Shown: one piece after another, positions 9,111 through 17,053 of the stretch
How positions within the stretch are numbered: position 1 is the first letter of the stretch
Layout of the letters: every line of letters starts with the position of its first letter
Origin: Haloferax mediterranei ATCC 33500
GTDB taxonomy: Archaea; Halobacteriota; Halobacteria; Halobacteriales; Haloferacaceae
Assembly (NCBI RefSeq): GCF_000306765.2
Contig: NC_017941.2
Location: forward strand, 1,240,001 to 1,304,000
DNA length: 64,000 bases
Reading direction: 5' to 3'
The notes under the pieces: model-generated
Told to the model about the DNA's origin: nothing
The model's input: only the letters and a program-made list of their open reading frames with translations
Databases searched by the model: none
Position numbers and translations under genes: made by a program

Positions 9111-9582
9111 CCTTAGAACCTGACAGCAGCCGTGTGACACATATAGGGGTGTGTTCAGCACACGCTTATTGAAGAGTGGTTCAACTGGCAGCACTCTGTG
9201 ACTCGAATAATTCTCCAAGGAGGAGGAATCCACCGACAGGGGACAGAACACCACCGATTGACTATTGTGCCTGAAACGGACGTATTCAGGGCTATCAGAA
9301 GATTACCACAAGCAAGGATTCCGAGATATATATTGTTCATCTGTCAACTTTATGATTCCCAGCCGCAATAAACTGTTAGCGACCACATTTCCTGCATCTA
9401 TCCTGCCGCACTCACGTCAGTTGCTGACCGACTTGCACTCTATTCAGCATGAACTCAACAAAATATCAGCGAATGAGTATTTAAACAGAGCCGTCAAGGC
9501 CAATCGGGGTATTTTGGTACCGATGTTTACTTTCACTGTGGTTTGCAATTATTGAAATCCTGGTATTGCGAAGGGTCTGGGC
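9111..9582. other. AT-rich intergenic region upstream of orc1
   Basis: This stretch of about 470 bp has no gene that I can support. A GGCTCTGTTGAAATCC-like string at its left edge (from about 9101) resembles an insertion-sequence terminus and may mark a lost IS. The AT-rich part next to the Orc1/Cdc6 gene is where an origin would be expected in haloarchaea, but I found no clear pair of inverted origin-recognition boxes by eye. Confidence 0.4.
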
Positions 9583-10587
9583 ATGATACGCGATGCCCGG
9601 GCACTTCGCGACAACTTCGTCCCTGCAGATCTCGAACATCGAAATGCCGAAATCGGACATCTCTCGTCTTATCTCGCTCCGATTGAGAACGACGAGTCTG
9701 GTGAGGATATCCTGATTACTGGTCCATCGGGGGCTGGGAAAACAACGCTCGCCAAATTCGTCACAGCCGAGCTAGAACGTGCGACGCTCGGTGCGAGGGC
9801 TGCCTACGCTAACTGCCTCTCGAACTCCACGAACGCTGGTGTCCTACACTCTCTGATGCGTGATGCGAACCTCGGCATCGAATTCGACCGCGGGAGTACC
9901 CCAGTCGGCGAGTATCTCGACAAGATTCGGGACCTCGACGAACAGTTTGTCGTCATTCTCGATGAAGTGGACGTCCTCGAAGACCCGTCGCTCATTGCGA
10001 TGCTCTACGATATTCCGAACGTGACGACGCTGATGGTCTGTGTCTCCGAGGATGCGTTTATCTCCGGTCTGGACATGCGCGTCTCCTCGCGGGCACGTGC
10101 TGCGGCGTCAGTGAAATTGGAGAAGTACCGCGACCGGGAGATTGCAGACATCATCCGCGCTCGCGTCGAGTACGGTCTCGACCCGGGCGCGGTCGACGAG
10201 GCGACTATCCAACACATGGCGTCGCTTGCTGCGGGAGACGCTCGTCTTGCGATTACCAATCTCCGACGTGCTGCCGAGCGTGCCGATCAGGAAGAACTCT
10301 GTGCGCTCAGTCCCGGCCTCGTCGACGAGGTTTCCGATGGTGCGGCTGGCGAAGTCCACGAGCGGAACGTCGAGCGTCTCTCGACACACAAGCGACTGCT
10401 CTACGATATCGTTTACGAGCACGGTGAACTCTCTTCGTCGGAACTCCACGCTGAGTACGAGCGACGAATTGGCTCTCCAAAAGCGAAGGTGACGCGCCGA
10501 CGCTACCTCGGTGCGCTTGAACGCTATCGACTCATCGAAAAGGAGGGTGCGACGAGAGGTACCCGGTATCGGCTTGTCGAACCCTGA
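9583..10587 (+). CDS. Orc1/Cdc6-type replication initiator AAA+ ATPase
   Basis: The 334-residue protein has a Walker A motif GPSGAGKT (47-54), a Walker B motif VVILDEVD (about 123-130), sensor-type residues around VSSRAR, and a C-terminal winged-helix region (KRLLYDIVYEHGELSSSELHAEYE). Such proteins bind origin repeats and load the MCM helicase. It is shorter than chromosomal Orc1 proteins (usually over 400 residues), which is typical of plasmid and provirus-borne copies. It may drive replication of the integrated element. The ATG at 9583 is the natural start. Confidence 0.88.
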   Translation: MIRDARALRDNFVPADLEHRNAEIGHLSSYLAPIENDESGEDILITGPSGAGKTTLAKFVTAELERATLGARAAYANCLSNSTNAGVLHSLMRDANLGIEFDRGSTPVGEYLDKIRDLDEQFVVILDEVDVLEDPSLIAMLYDIPNVTTLMVCVSEDAFISGLDMRVSSRARAAASVKLEKYRDREIADIIRARVEYGLDPGAVDEATIQHMASLAAGDARLAITNLRRAAERADQEELCALSPGLVDEVSDGAAGEVHERNVERLSTHKRLLYDIVYEHGELSSSELHAEYERRIGSPKAKVTRRRYLGALERYRLIEKEGATRGTRYRLVEP

Positions 10588-10643
10588 ACCGCGGAACTGT
10601 CAAGAGTATCGGTCCTGTACAATCAATTGCTTCTGATTACCTC

Positions 10644-10898
10644 ATGTCGAAGAAAAAACGCACCATCGAGAGGAATTGCGTCGATTGTGGTAAAACAATC
10701 CGAAGTACCGTCTACGAGGATGGAACATATGATGGGGGTCACTATTTCGGTGAGTTCACCGTCCCGGACGAGGACAGTGGGGGTGAATACGAGAAGACAG
10801 GTGAGTGGGAGGGTCACGATGTCGTGAAGTGGACTGGAGAAGAGTTGTCCTATGAGTATTGGGAATGTGATAACTGCTACACCTCAGAAGAGGGATAG
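10644..10898 (+). CDS. Small zinc-ribbon protein
   Basis: This 84-residue acidic protein has two Cys pairs: CVDC near residue 12 and CDNC near residue 75. These are likely the two halves of one zinc ribbon separated by a Gly/Glu-rich loop. It lies alone between orc1 and the toxin-antitoxin pair. The function is unknown; such small zinc proteins are common in haloarchaea. Confidence 0.65.
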   Translation: MSKKKRTIERNCVDCGKTIRSTVYEDGTYDGGHYFGEFTVPDEDSGGEYEKTGEWEGHDVVKWTGEELSYEYWECDNCYTSEEG

Positions 10899-10950
10899 TA
10901 CGCTCGGCAAAATTCATATATTGTATGAAGACCATGCATTGAGTGAAGGC

Positions 10951-11277
10951 ATGTCCCGAACCACCGCAACCATTCCAAACGATCTTACCGACCTCATGGA
11001 GGGGGCTGTCAAAGCGGGTATCTTCGAAAACAAAAGCGATGCCATTCGCCACGTCTTACGGGCGTATTTCGAAGAAAACGAGAACGCGCGGATTGCCGCC
11101 GCGGTATCGCTTTACGACGACGGGGAGATTACCTTGGGTACTGCTGCCCGCCTCGCTGGTGTCAACCGGTTCGAGATGAGAGGCATACTGCGAGAAGAGG
11201 GAGTTGAGCTACGATTCGGCCCCGAAGATATGGCTGCCGCGAGAGACGAAATAGAAACCGCTCGTAACCTCGAATGA
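10951..11277 (+). CDS. UPF0175-type antitoxin with ribbon-helix-helix N-terminus
   Basis: The 108-residue product begins MSRTTATIPNDLTDLMEGAV, a ribbon-helix-helix DNA-binding start. It continues into a UPF0175 domain with ISLYDDGEITLGTAARLAGV-type sequence (here VSLYDDGEITLG) that forms a helix-turn-helix. A TATA-like ATTCATATATTG sits about 30 nt upstream of the ATG, consistent with a leaderless transcript. Its stop overlaps the start of the PIN-domain toxin by 4 nt (ATGA). By family knowledge the pair is a type II toxin-antitoxin module with autoregulation. Confidence 0.8.
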   Translation: MSRTTATIPNDLTDLMEGAVKAGIFENKSDAIRHVLRAYFEENENARIAAAVSLYDDGEITLGTAARLAGVNRFEMRGILREEGVELRFGPEDMAAARDEIETARNLE

Positions 11278-11780
11278 CAGGAGCGCCGAAGAACGCGACA
11301 GTACTCAACACTACTGTCCTCTCGAATTTTGCTCAGGTGAATCACATCGAGTTATTATTGGATTTACCGCGACTCGTGACCGTGGATGCTGTCCAAGAAG
11401 AACTCGAAGAAGGGACTGAGACCCATCTGTATCTTGAACATGCATTAGCCGTACTGGAAGAGGGAATCCCCGTAGTCACTCCGTCTTCCTCAGCAGAGAA
11501 ATTAGAAGAGAAGCTTCTGGAAACGTTGGACCCTGGAGAAGCGCAGGCTATAGCCGTTGCGGAGGCCGCCGATGGAACCGTTATCACTGACGATGGAGAT
11601 GCGCGTGCTACTGCGAAGCAACGTGGCGTGGGCTTGACCGGGTCAATCGGACTCCTGGTACGTTTCGTCGAAGATGGTGAGATTTCGGTAGAGACCGCTG
11701 ACGAGTACCTCAAACGCTGGATCGATGAAGCTGGGTTTCGGTCTCCCGCCCGTGACTTCGCCGTCTTTCTTGAAGAGTGA
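11274..11780 (+). CDS. PIN-domain (DUF3368-like) toxin
   Basis: The 168-residue protein has the PIN fold pattern: VLNTTVLSNFAQV at the N-terminus, GEAQAIAVAE in the middle, and VITDDGDARATAKQRGVGLTG toward the end. The acidic residues D/E in these blocks form the metal site of a PIN ribonuclease. The first motif has Asn where most active members have Asp (VLDTSVL versus VLNTTVL). This may weaken catalysis, although some DUF3368 proteins carry Asn there. It is translationally coupled to the upstream antitoxin. Confidence 0.8.
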   Translation: MTGAPKNATVLNTTVLSNFAQVNHIELLLDLPRLVTVDAVQEELEEGTETHLYLEHALAVLEEGIPVVTPSSSAEKLEEKLLETLDPGEAQAIAVAEAADGTVITDDGDARATAKQRGVGLTGSIGLLVRFVEDGEISVETADEYLKRWIDEAGFRSPARDFAVFLEE

Positions 11781-11868
11781 GTGGTTGTATTGTAGTGATT
11801 TGAGGATAGGTGAAATAAGGCTAAGACTAGGTGATCGTGTTCCCTTACTGAATTCTGTGAGAGCCTTA

Positions 11869-12318
11869 TTATTTGGTTCTAGTTGCAGTATCACTGTTCT
11901 CCATATCGAATGGGAGGTTGATGACGAGTTCATCGAACCAGACGACTGGGCGCTTGCTCTGGCCATCTTCTTCGAAGAAGATGACGCCCAGCCGGGCAAG
12001 CCGACTGAGTTCTTCGTGGACGTTCTTCACGTCGCGGTCAACGACCCGTGCGGTCTCGTTGATACTGGATGGCTCTTCGTGGCGGATTGCCTCGATGAGG
12101 TCGAGTACACGCGGCGTCAGCGTCTCCATGAGGTCGTCGTAACTAGTGAACGAGAGTGTCGGGGTCGAGTCCACAGCATCGCCACGCTCGAGCGACCGGA
12201 TACTCTCGGTAACGTCTTCGTAGAACTCGTCGGAGGATTTCACCGTGACGACGAGCGTTGATTCAGCCAGGAGCTGTTCGCGTTCCATCGGGTGCAGCGG
12301 CGACGTAGTGTCTGACAT
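11869..12318 (-). CDS. HVO_A0114-family winged-helix DNA-binding protein (putative antitoxin or regulator)
   Basis: The 149-residue product carries VTVKSSDEFYEDVTESIRSLERGD at the N-terminus and a winged helix with SINETARVVDRDVKNVHEELSRLARLGVIFFEE. This is the pattern of the haloarchaeal HVO_A0114 family, which usually sits beside a TumE/DUF6516 toxin. No such toxin gene is next to it, so it may be an orphan. The ATG at 12318 is preferred to one at 12348, which adds ten residues of unlikely sequence. Confidence 0.7.
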   Translation of the reverse strand: MSDTTSPLHPMEREQLLAESTLVVTVKSSDEFYEDVTESIRSLERGDAVDSTPTLSFTSYDDLMETLTPRVLDLIEAIRHEEPSSINETARVVDRDVKNVHEELSRLARLGVIFFEEDGQSKRPVVWFDELVINLPFDMENSDTATRTK

Positions 12319-12437
12319 GGGTATCATCATAGGATGGCCCCACGTCAAATTAGATAATAAAGTTGACCAGCCTGACTAGCTCAAACAATACAAGCGAAAT
12401 TGCCATTGAGATGGTTCACCTGGCTCCGACTTTCAAT

Positions 12438-12827
12438 TCATACGATAATATTCATCAGAGCAATAAGAATGCCTGCGAGGGACTCACCTACAGCGTCGAG
12501 TGGAGTAGCGATAACCGTTGGAAGAGCCTGACTGGCAGAAACTGGAGCGAGGCCCACGAGCGTTAACGAAACAACAACAAACAACAATATGTCGGATGTT
12601 ACTCGGTATAACCGTCCCAAAGGAGAGAACGCGGTCACGAGTCCGATGAGCAATGTAATCCGTGTTATTGCACTGAGAACAGTGTAGGGGTACAGAAGAA
12701 TCCCTGCAACGAGCTCTGACGCTCCAGAGGTTTTCCTTATCGTAGTTCCACCTAAGAGTCGGTTGAATTCATGTTTGAGAGCTTCACTGAACTCTGACTT
12801 AGTCGTGCCAATGGGCTTCTGGCTCAT
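12438..12827 (-). CDS. Membrane protein paired with a secreted protein
   Basis: This 129-residue protein has a polar basic first 35 residues and then three hydrophobic segments (about 42-64, 72-92, 105-128). Its start overlaps the stop of the upstream exported protein by 4 nt, so the two are co-translated. It resembles no family I know. Base composition is more AT-rich than in the core chromosome, in keeping with the mobile region. Confidence 0.6.
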   Translation of the reverse strand: MSQKPIGTTKSEFSEALKHEFNRLLGGTTIRKTSGASELVAGILLYPYTVLSAITRITLLIGLVTAFSPLGRLYRVTSDILLFVVVSLTLVGLAPVSASQALPTVIATPLDAVGESLAGILIALMNIIV

Positions 12828-13345
12828 AGTATATCACCCTGTTCAATGGCCTCTGCCATCTCTTCATCGACGTGGAAAACATAGTCTAAACTATCCCTAA
12901 GAGTGTTGCGCGAGTCGCTAGGCGGCAAGTCTCGATCTATCGTGATTGTTGCGTCATGGATCATAGTGGTGTTTTTTGGTCCTTCAACAAATGCACAACT
13001 AGCCGTAGGCCGTCTACTCACACAATTGACCCCCTCGGTGTATTCAATAACAAGGTCAGCACTTGTGCTGGAATTAACCCGGGTGAATTCGACTTCTCGG
13101 TCGGTCGTATTAGCGAACCGGGCTAGCTCTAATGCTGCGCGCTCCTCGTTATGTTCCTCTGTCGCATTGACATACACCTCAATAGTTGGCTCTCCCCACG
13201 GATTATCCGCTGTTTGGAATATTTCTGCCAATCCCAAGTTGGTTGCATCATTCCCAGATGTGTCAGCAGCTATAAAACCAGCTGACCCGAGTGCAATCAG
13301 AACCCCAACCGCGGTGAGCATTCTGATAATGTGCATTACTGACAT
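12824..13345 (-). CDS. Signal-peptide protein of unknown function
   Basis: The 173-residue product starts at ATG 13345, chosen over an upstream TTG. It has a signal peptide (MLTAVGVLIALGSAGFIAA). The mature part reads WGEPTIEVYVNATEEHNEERAAL and contains a Cys pair (CVSRRPTASC). The fold looks alpha/beta with an acidic C-terminal helix. The IEVYVN strand followed by a long helix is a little like secreted metallopeptidase-type domains, but no HExxH is present. It is the first gene of a two-gene operon with the membrane protein. Confidence 0.6.
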   Translation of the reverse strand: MSVMHIIRMLTAVGVLIALGSAGFIAADTSGNDATNLGLAEIFQTADNPWGEPTIEVYVNATEEHNEERAALELARFANTTDREVEFTRVNSSTSADLVIEYTEGVNCVSRRPTASCAFVEGPKNTTMIHDATITIDRDLPPSDSRNTLRDSLDYVFHVDEEMAEAIEQGDIL

Positions 13346-13659
13346 ACCAGACAAATATTGAATGGGACAATAAAATTATCGAGGGAGATATTAGTGAAAG
13401 TAGTGTATTCTCGCAGTAAATAGGTATCTAACCACTTGGTGAAATTTGAAAATCACTATCGATACTTTCTATAGCTGTTTCCAGATTCGTTCACCGCGCT
13501 AATCGCCAGACGGCGCGGTTATTCGTTCATTCGTTCATTTTCACTCATTCGGTGATAGAGCTAATCCCAAGCGGGAATTCGACGTTTTAGCCCCTCAAAA
13601 TTGGAAGATTCGTTCATCACCCGTCAAACCGTATATACCAGATTATCATCGGACTCAGC
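13346..13659. other. AT-rich intergenic region with a hairpin and TTCGTTCATT repeats
   Basis: No gene is supported here. A 7-bp inverted repeat (ACCGCGC at 13493-13499 and GCGCGGT at 13513-13519) could be a terminator or protein site. Just after it the string TTCGTTCATTCGTTCATT contains two copies of a 9-bp unit (CGTTCATTx), and a third CGTTCAT lies near 13612. This small iteron-like cluster is noted without a known function. Confidence 0.4.
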
Positions 13660-13932
13660 ATGTCCACGACAATTGGGGGAAGATCGCGCACCGGAACCAG
13701 TCGGACGCTCCGGTTGCTGAACGGTCTACAAGTCCGAATCGAGATTACCTCAGACGCTGACTATGCCGCTCGCCTCGACGTTCATCACGGCGCTCGGCGG
13801 TGGGTCTACGGAATTGATAGTAACGAGATTGCGACGCTCATCGACGGGTTCGATGATGAGGGACGGGTTGACGACCCCAGAGAACCGGAGTGGATGCGCG
13901 AGGTCTTCGTGCAGTTGGGGGTCGATTGGTAG
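13660..13932 (+). CDS. Small hypothetical protein
   Basis: This 90-residue protein has a basic N-terminus (GGRSRTGTSRTLRLLNG), a middle beta-like part (VRIEITSDADYAARLDVHHGARRWVYGI) and an acidic end (WMREVFVQLGVDW). The composition is normal for haloarchaea, which supports coding. It is close to, and convergent with, the winged-helix gene at 13971. The family is unknown. Confidence 0.55.
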   Translation: MSTTIGGRSRTGTSRTLRLLNGLQVRIEITSDADYAARLDVHHGARRWVYGIDSNEIATLIDGFDDEGRVDDPREPEWMREVFVQLGVDW

Positions 13933-13970
13933 TGTCGAACCTATGGTTCCTTGAGAATCGGTGGTTGGGA

Positions 13971-14219
13971 TTAGAGTTCAGGTGGCTCGAACTCCTCGTT
14001 CAGATACGCCAGACCATCGTCTGTAATCTGGTAGTAGCCGCCTTGCTCGCGGACCATCTTTACGAGTCCTGCCTCTTCCAGCATCGGCAGACGACGCTTC
14101 ACAGTCGAGTAAGATATGTCGATATCACGGAGTTCGAAGTTAACCATGATAGCCTTCTTGTTAAGCGCCAGACGACCCTGAGCGAGGAGCTCAAGGATTT
14201 TATCGTCATTTCCGGTCAT
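13971..14219 (-). CDS. PhiH1-repressor-like winged-helix protein
   Basis: The 82-residue protein is a minimal winged helix: DDKILELLAQG, then DISYSTVKRRLPMLEEAGLVKMV as recognition helix, then the wing GGYYQITDDGLAYL. This matches the haloarchaeal phage phiH repressor-like family. The ATG at 14219 gives the usual MTGNDDKILELL start. It lies just downstream of a second protein of the same type on the same strand, which suggests a two-gene regulatory unit of the element. Confidence 0.75.
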   Translation of the reverse strand: MTGNDDKILELLAQGRLALNKKAIMVNFELRDIDISYSTVKRRLPMLEEAGLVKMVREQGGYYQITDDGLAYLNEEFEPPEL

Positions 14220-14246
14220 CCATCTGGCTCGGCGGCGCATTCAGAC

Positions 14247-14525
14247 TCAGGGTTCGGGAAGTTCGTCCTCATCGACGTTCCCAGCGAGGAACTCGCGGCC
14301 GAACTCCGTGAGTTCGTAGATACCCTCCTCGTTAGAGAAGAGGCCTGCATCCTCCAATACGCGCATTCGTTTGTTGACGTACTGTCGGTGGTAATCGATA
14401 TTGGCCGCAATCGATTTCGCTGTCACAGCGATGTCGTGGTCCTCATAGAACAGCATTATCTCGTAATCTACGGGCGAGAACCACGAGATTCGATTGACCA
14501 TCTCTCTGAGGAACTCGTCAGACAT
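14247..14525 (-). CDS. PhiH1-repressor-like winged-helix regulator, divergent from the integrase operon
   Basis: The 92-residue product reads FSPVDYEIMLFYEDHDIAVTAKSIAANIDYHRQYVNKRMRVLEDAGLF, a winged helix with the recognition helix at YHRQYVNKRMRVL, followed by a wing (GIYELTEFGREFL). It faces the operon that ends in the integrase, across a 190-bp gap. That gap carries three related 9-bp palindromic sites, so this protein is a good candidate for the switch repressor of the element. Confidence 0.78.
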   Translation of the reverse strand: MSDEFLREMVNRISWFSPVDYEIMLFYEDHDIAVTAKSIAANIDYHRQYVNKRMRVLEDAGLFSNEEGIYELTEFGREFLAGNVDEDELPEP

Positions 14526-14541
14526 TGTTCAAAAATCACGG

Positions 14542-14592
14542 CTATCGTAGTTAAACCCATCTACTATAGGGGAGTCTATTTCTCTACGATAG
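14542..14592. promoter_or_regulatory. Candidate operator: three CTAnnnTAG sites between divergent genes
   Basis: CTATCGTAG (14542-14550) and CTACGATAG (14584-14592) are exact reverse complements of one another. CTACTATAG (14561-14569) lies between them. Centre-to-centre spacings are 19 and 23 bp, about two helical turns. A TATA-like TTTATATC at about 14601-14608 lies just right of the cluster and would serve the rightward operon. The arrangement fits a repressor binding as dimers over a divergent promoter. Confidence 0.6.
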
Positions 14593-14714
14593 TGGATAGA
14601 ATTTATATCGGATGCCTCTCATTGTCGATACTGACGACTCTCACCGGATGCGACAGGTCCGAGGAAAATCCCGGACCCCTGCTGGAACAGGAGCCCGGTC
14701 AAGGGTCGTCGGCC

Positions 14715-14918
14715 ATGATGACGACCGCTGAAACCCTCTCGGGGGTAATTGATAAACCCCCCGACACGACCGCAGAACGGTCTGCAAACTGCCTCGCGTG
14801 TGGGAGTCTCATCGAAGGCTTCGCCGCGAGTGGCCCCGGCCGTCACACTGTTGAGCCGTGTGGCTGTGAACTCGGATTCGTCCGCGCGAGCGATATCGCG
14901 CAACTGGAGGACTTCTGA
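14715..14918 (+). CDS. Small zinc-finger protein, first gene of the integrase operon
   Basis: The 67-residue product contains CLACGSL and, later, CGC, which together form a likely zinc finger of four cysteines. The frame is open further upstream, but the ATG at 14715 (or the adjacent one at 14718) is the first sensible start. An overlapping 39-codon frame from ATG 14612 to 14731 could encode a leader peptide; it is not supported beyond being open. Three bases separate its stop from the next gene. Confidence 0.65.
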   Translation: MMTTAETLSGVIDKPPDTTAERSANCLACGSLIEGFAASGPGRHTVEPCGCELGFVRASDIAQLEDF

Positions 14919-14921
14919 ACC

Positions 14922-15677
14922 ATGAGCTACGACTCTGAGAACCTCGATTGTATCGTCGCGCATCTTCGCGCGGAAATCACTCCCGGTGACTGGCTCGTCT
15001 ACACGGCGCGCCGCATCGCCACCGAGACCGGCCTCAGTAGCCACGAAGTCGGCTACTGGCTCGGGCGCATCAACGGCTCTCATGACGGCGTTGAGCCGAT
15101 GGACGTTCCCGGTCTCAAGTTCACGAAGTGGAACCCCGGCGCGTCGAGTCCGCTCCGCTGGAAGATTGAGCGTGTTGCTGAGGATTCTTCTGAGCGTGCT
15201 GTCGCCGATGGCGGCGTCCGCTGGATTGACCTAAGAGAAATCCAGCAGCAACTCGTGAAAGCCATCATCGAACTCGAGAACGATGGCGACGTCCCGTATG
15301 GTCTCGCTATCAAGGAAGTCCTTAGCGAACGCTACGGGAAGGAAGTGGGTCATGGTCAACTCTACCCGAATCTCGATGACCTCGTGGAGATGGACGTCGT
15401 TGAGAAGGGCGAAATCGACCGCCGGACGAACTCCTACGCGTCGACCGGACTCGCTCGTGCGATGGTCGCTGGAGAGGCTGAACACATGGCCCACCTCGCC
15501 GGTCTTGAAGTCTCCGAGGCGGTTGCTGACGGTGGCGAGTTCCAACTCCCAGAAGGGACGACTGCCGAAGAGTCGAGTGAGTGTCCCAAGTGCGGCTCAG
15601 GCGATGCAGTTGTCGCTGCCGGTGAAGTGTACTGTTGGGACTGCGGCCACGGTCATCAGGAGGGTGAAGAGCGGTGA
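14922..15677 (+). CDS. Two-domain winged-helix protein with C-terminal zinc ribbon (PadR-like)
   Basis: The 251-residue protein begins with a small HTH-like domain (about 1-70, with GLSSHEVGYWLGRI). It continues with a PadR-like winged helix (about 105-190, with YGLAIKEVLSERYGKEVGHGQLYPNLDDLVEMDVVE), and ends in a zinc ribbon CPKCGSG-n-CWDCG. This architecture is common in haloarchaeal viruses and plasmids. The next gene starts at a GTG overlapping its stop codon. It is a probable transcription regulator of the element. Confidence 0.72.
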   Translation: MSYDSENLDCIVAHLRAEITPGDWLVYTARRIATETGLSSHEVGYWLGRINGSHDGVEPMDVPGLKFTKWNPGASSPLRWKIERVAEDSSERAVADGGVRWIDLREIQQQLVKAIIELENDGDVPYGLAIKEVLSERYGKEVGHGQLYPNLDDLVEMDVVEKGEIDRRTNSYASTGLARAMVAGEAEHMAHLAGLEVSEAVADGGEFQLPEGTTAEESSECPKCGSGDAVVAAGEVYCWDCGHGHQEGEER

Positions 15678-16447
15678 GTTGCAAGCGCTGCGGGTCGCCG
15701 TCCAAGGGCGCGTACTGCTCTCCCTGCGAGATGGAGATGCGCCACGAGGACGAACGCGAGTGGCGGATGGCCGATATCGACCGCGACCTCGAGGGCGGCG
15801 AAGGGATGTTCGTTCACAAGGTCGGCCTCGCGTCGGTCGACCGAGGGGACGGTATTGAGACCGACGGCGGTCGCGATGTTAACGAGAACCCGTTGGAGGA
15901 CCTTCTCACGGATGCCGAAGAGCAGAAAGAGCAGTTCAACGAGGCTCGCGAGCGACTCCAGAACGTTCGTCAGAAACTGAAAAGTCTCGTTGAGGAACTC
16001 CACGAGGAGGATGCGCTGAACGATTACGAGACCGAGAAGATCCACGAACTCATCACCGACGGGAAGTACGGTGAGGCGCGCGAGGCAATCGTCGGCGCCC
16101 GTGCGAAGCACGAACTCGCGTTCGATGACGAGGAGAAGGACCTCTTCGCGAAGCACTTCTCTGAGTCGTGGTCCGAACATGTCGAGGCGGTCGAGCAAGT
16201 TCGGACGGCACTGCTCGACTTCTCTCGGGACCTCAGTCGTGAGGACCTCGTCGCGTACCTCTACGGGAAGCACTCTGGACTGAACAAGGGCGATATTCGG
16301 GCCGTCTTTGATGCATTCGATGAAGTCGACCGAACCGGTCTCGACGTGAACCAGATGGCCCGACTGCTCACCGCCTACAAGCACGACCTTCGGGTTCAAC
16401 CGACCGTCGACGTTCTCGAAGCCATTGAGCAGGAGGCAGAACGATGA
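15674..16447 (+). CDS. Zinc-ribbon and coiled-coil protein of the element
   Basis: This 257-residue product starts at a GTG within the upstream TGA. The N-terminus carries CKRCGSPSKGAYCSPCE, a four-cysteine zinc ribbon. Residues 75-125 form a strongly charged coiled coil, followed by an all-helical acidic domain (KHSGLNKGDIRAVFDAFDEV). No catalytic motif is visible. It is coupled by overlaps to genes on both sides. A DNA-associated structural role is possible but not shown. Confidence 0.65.
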   Translation: MSCKRCGSPSKGAYCSPCEMEMRHEDEREWRMADIDRDLEGGEGMFVHKVGLASVDRGDGIETDGGRDVNENPLEDLLTDAEEQKEQFNEARERLQNVRQKLKSLVEELHEEDALNDYETEKIHELITDGKYGEAREAIVGARAKHELAFDDEEKDLFAKHFSESWSEHVEAVEQVRTALLDFSRDLSREDLVAYLYGKHSGLNKGDIRAVFDAFDEVDRTGLDVNQMARLLTAYKHDLRVQPTVDVLEAIEQEAER

Positions 16448-16761
16448 CCGCCGCGATTCATCGTCTCCAGGAGGCACTCGACGATGTGAATCACGAGCGC
16501 AGTCGTCAACTCATCCGTGAGGCGCTCCAGTACGAGGAAATTCACCTTTCTGAGTGGCTCCAGACTGTCAACGGCCTAGAAGGCGTCCAGCACATCGAGT
16601 GCGACCGTGACGGCTCCGAGACGGTCTGGTTCGACCCAAACGACGTGTTTGCTATCGAGGCGACGCTGGATGTCGCGCAGTCGTTCGGGTGGTCCGTCAA
16701 GTCGGTGAGCTTCGACGGTCGCTCGATTACCTTTGCTCGACCGGAGGTCCACGATGAGTAA
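16444..16761 (+). CDS. Hypothetical protein in the integrase operon
   Basis: This 105-residue acidic protein starts at an ATG overlapping the previous stop (ATGA). It appears to be an N-terminal helical part plus a C-terminal alpha/beta part (FAIEATLDVAQSFGWSVKSVSFDGRSITF). The family is unknown. Its stop lies just past the start of the next gene, again indicating coupled translation. Confidence 0.6.
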   Translation: MTAAIHRLQEALDDVNHERSRQLIREALQYEEIHLSEWLQTVNGLEGVQHIECDRDGSETVWFDPNDVFAIEATLDVAQSFGWSVKSVSFDGRSITFARPEVHDE

Positions 16762-17053
16762 CGTTGAGTCCCAGCGTCTTGGTGCGACACTTTCGGACAT
16801 CGACCACGTCATGGGGGTGACCCGGTCGGTCCGTGAGTCGGAGTCGAACGCTGCGGAACGTGGTCGTCTCAAGCGCGCACTCTGGAATCTCAACGCCGCT
16901 GTCGACGACATCGAGGATTACCTTCGTGGTCGGTCCGAGCGCGAGTTCGTCGCTGAGGTTTCGACGAAGATGGGTGTTGATGTCGATGACTTGGACGTTG
17001 AGTCCGAGGTCGTCGATGGTGAGGTTGTCCACCGCGCGAGGTGGTCCCTGTGA
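16754..17053 (+). CDS. Small helical protein in the integrase operon
   Basis: The ATG at 16754 gives a 99-residue protein, mainly helical (SNAAERGRLKRALWNLNAAVDDIEDYL), with an acidic C-terminal part. It overlaps the previous gene by 8 nt, and its TGA is shared with the GTG of the integrase. The position immediately before int is where many archaeal elements keep a recombination directionality factor, but there is no sequence proof. Confidence 0.6.
   Translation: MSNVESQRLGATLSDIDHVMGVTRSVRESESNAAERGRLKRALWNLNAAVDDIEDYLRGRSEREFVAEVSTKMGVDVDDLDVESEVVDGEVVHRARWSL

Noticed and set aside
9265..9555. 96-codon frame before orc1
   Set aside because: It is AT-rich with no haloarchaeal composition or domain, and overlaps the likely orc1 promoter.
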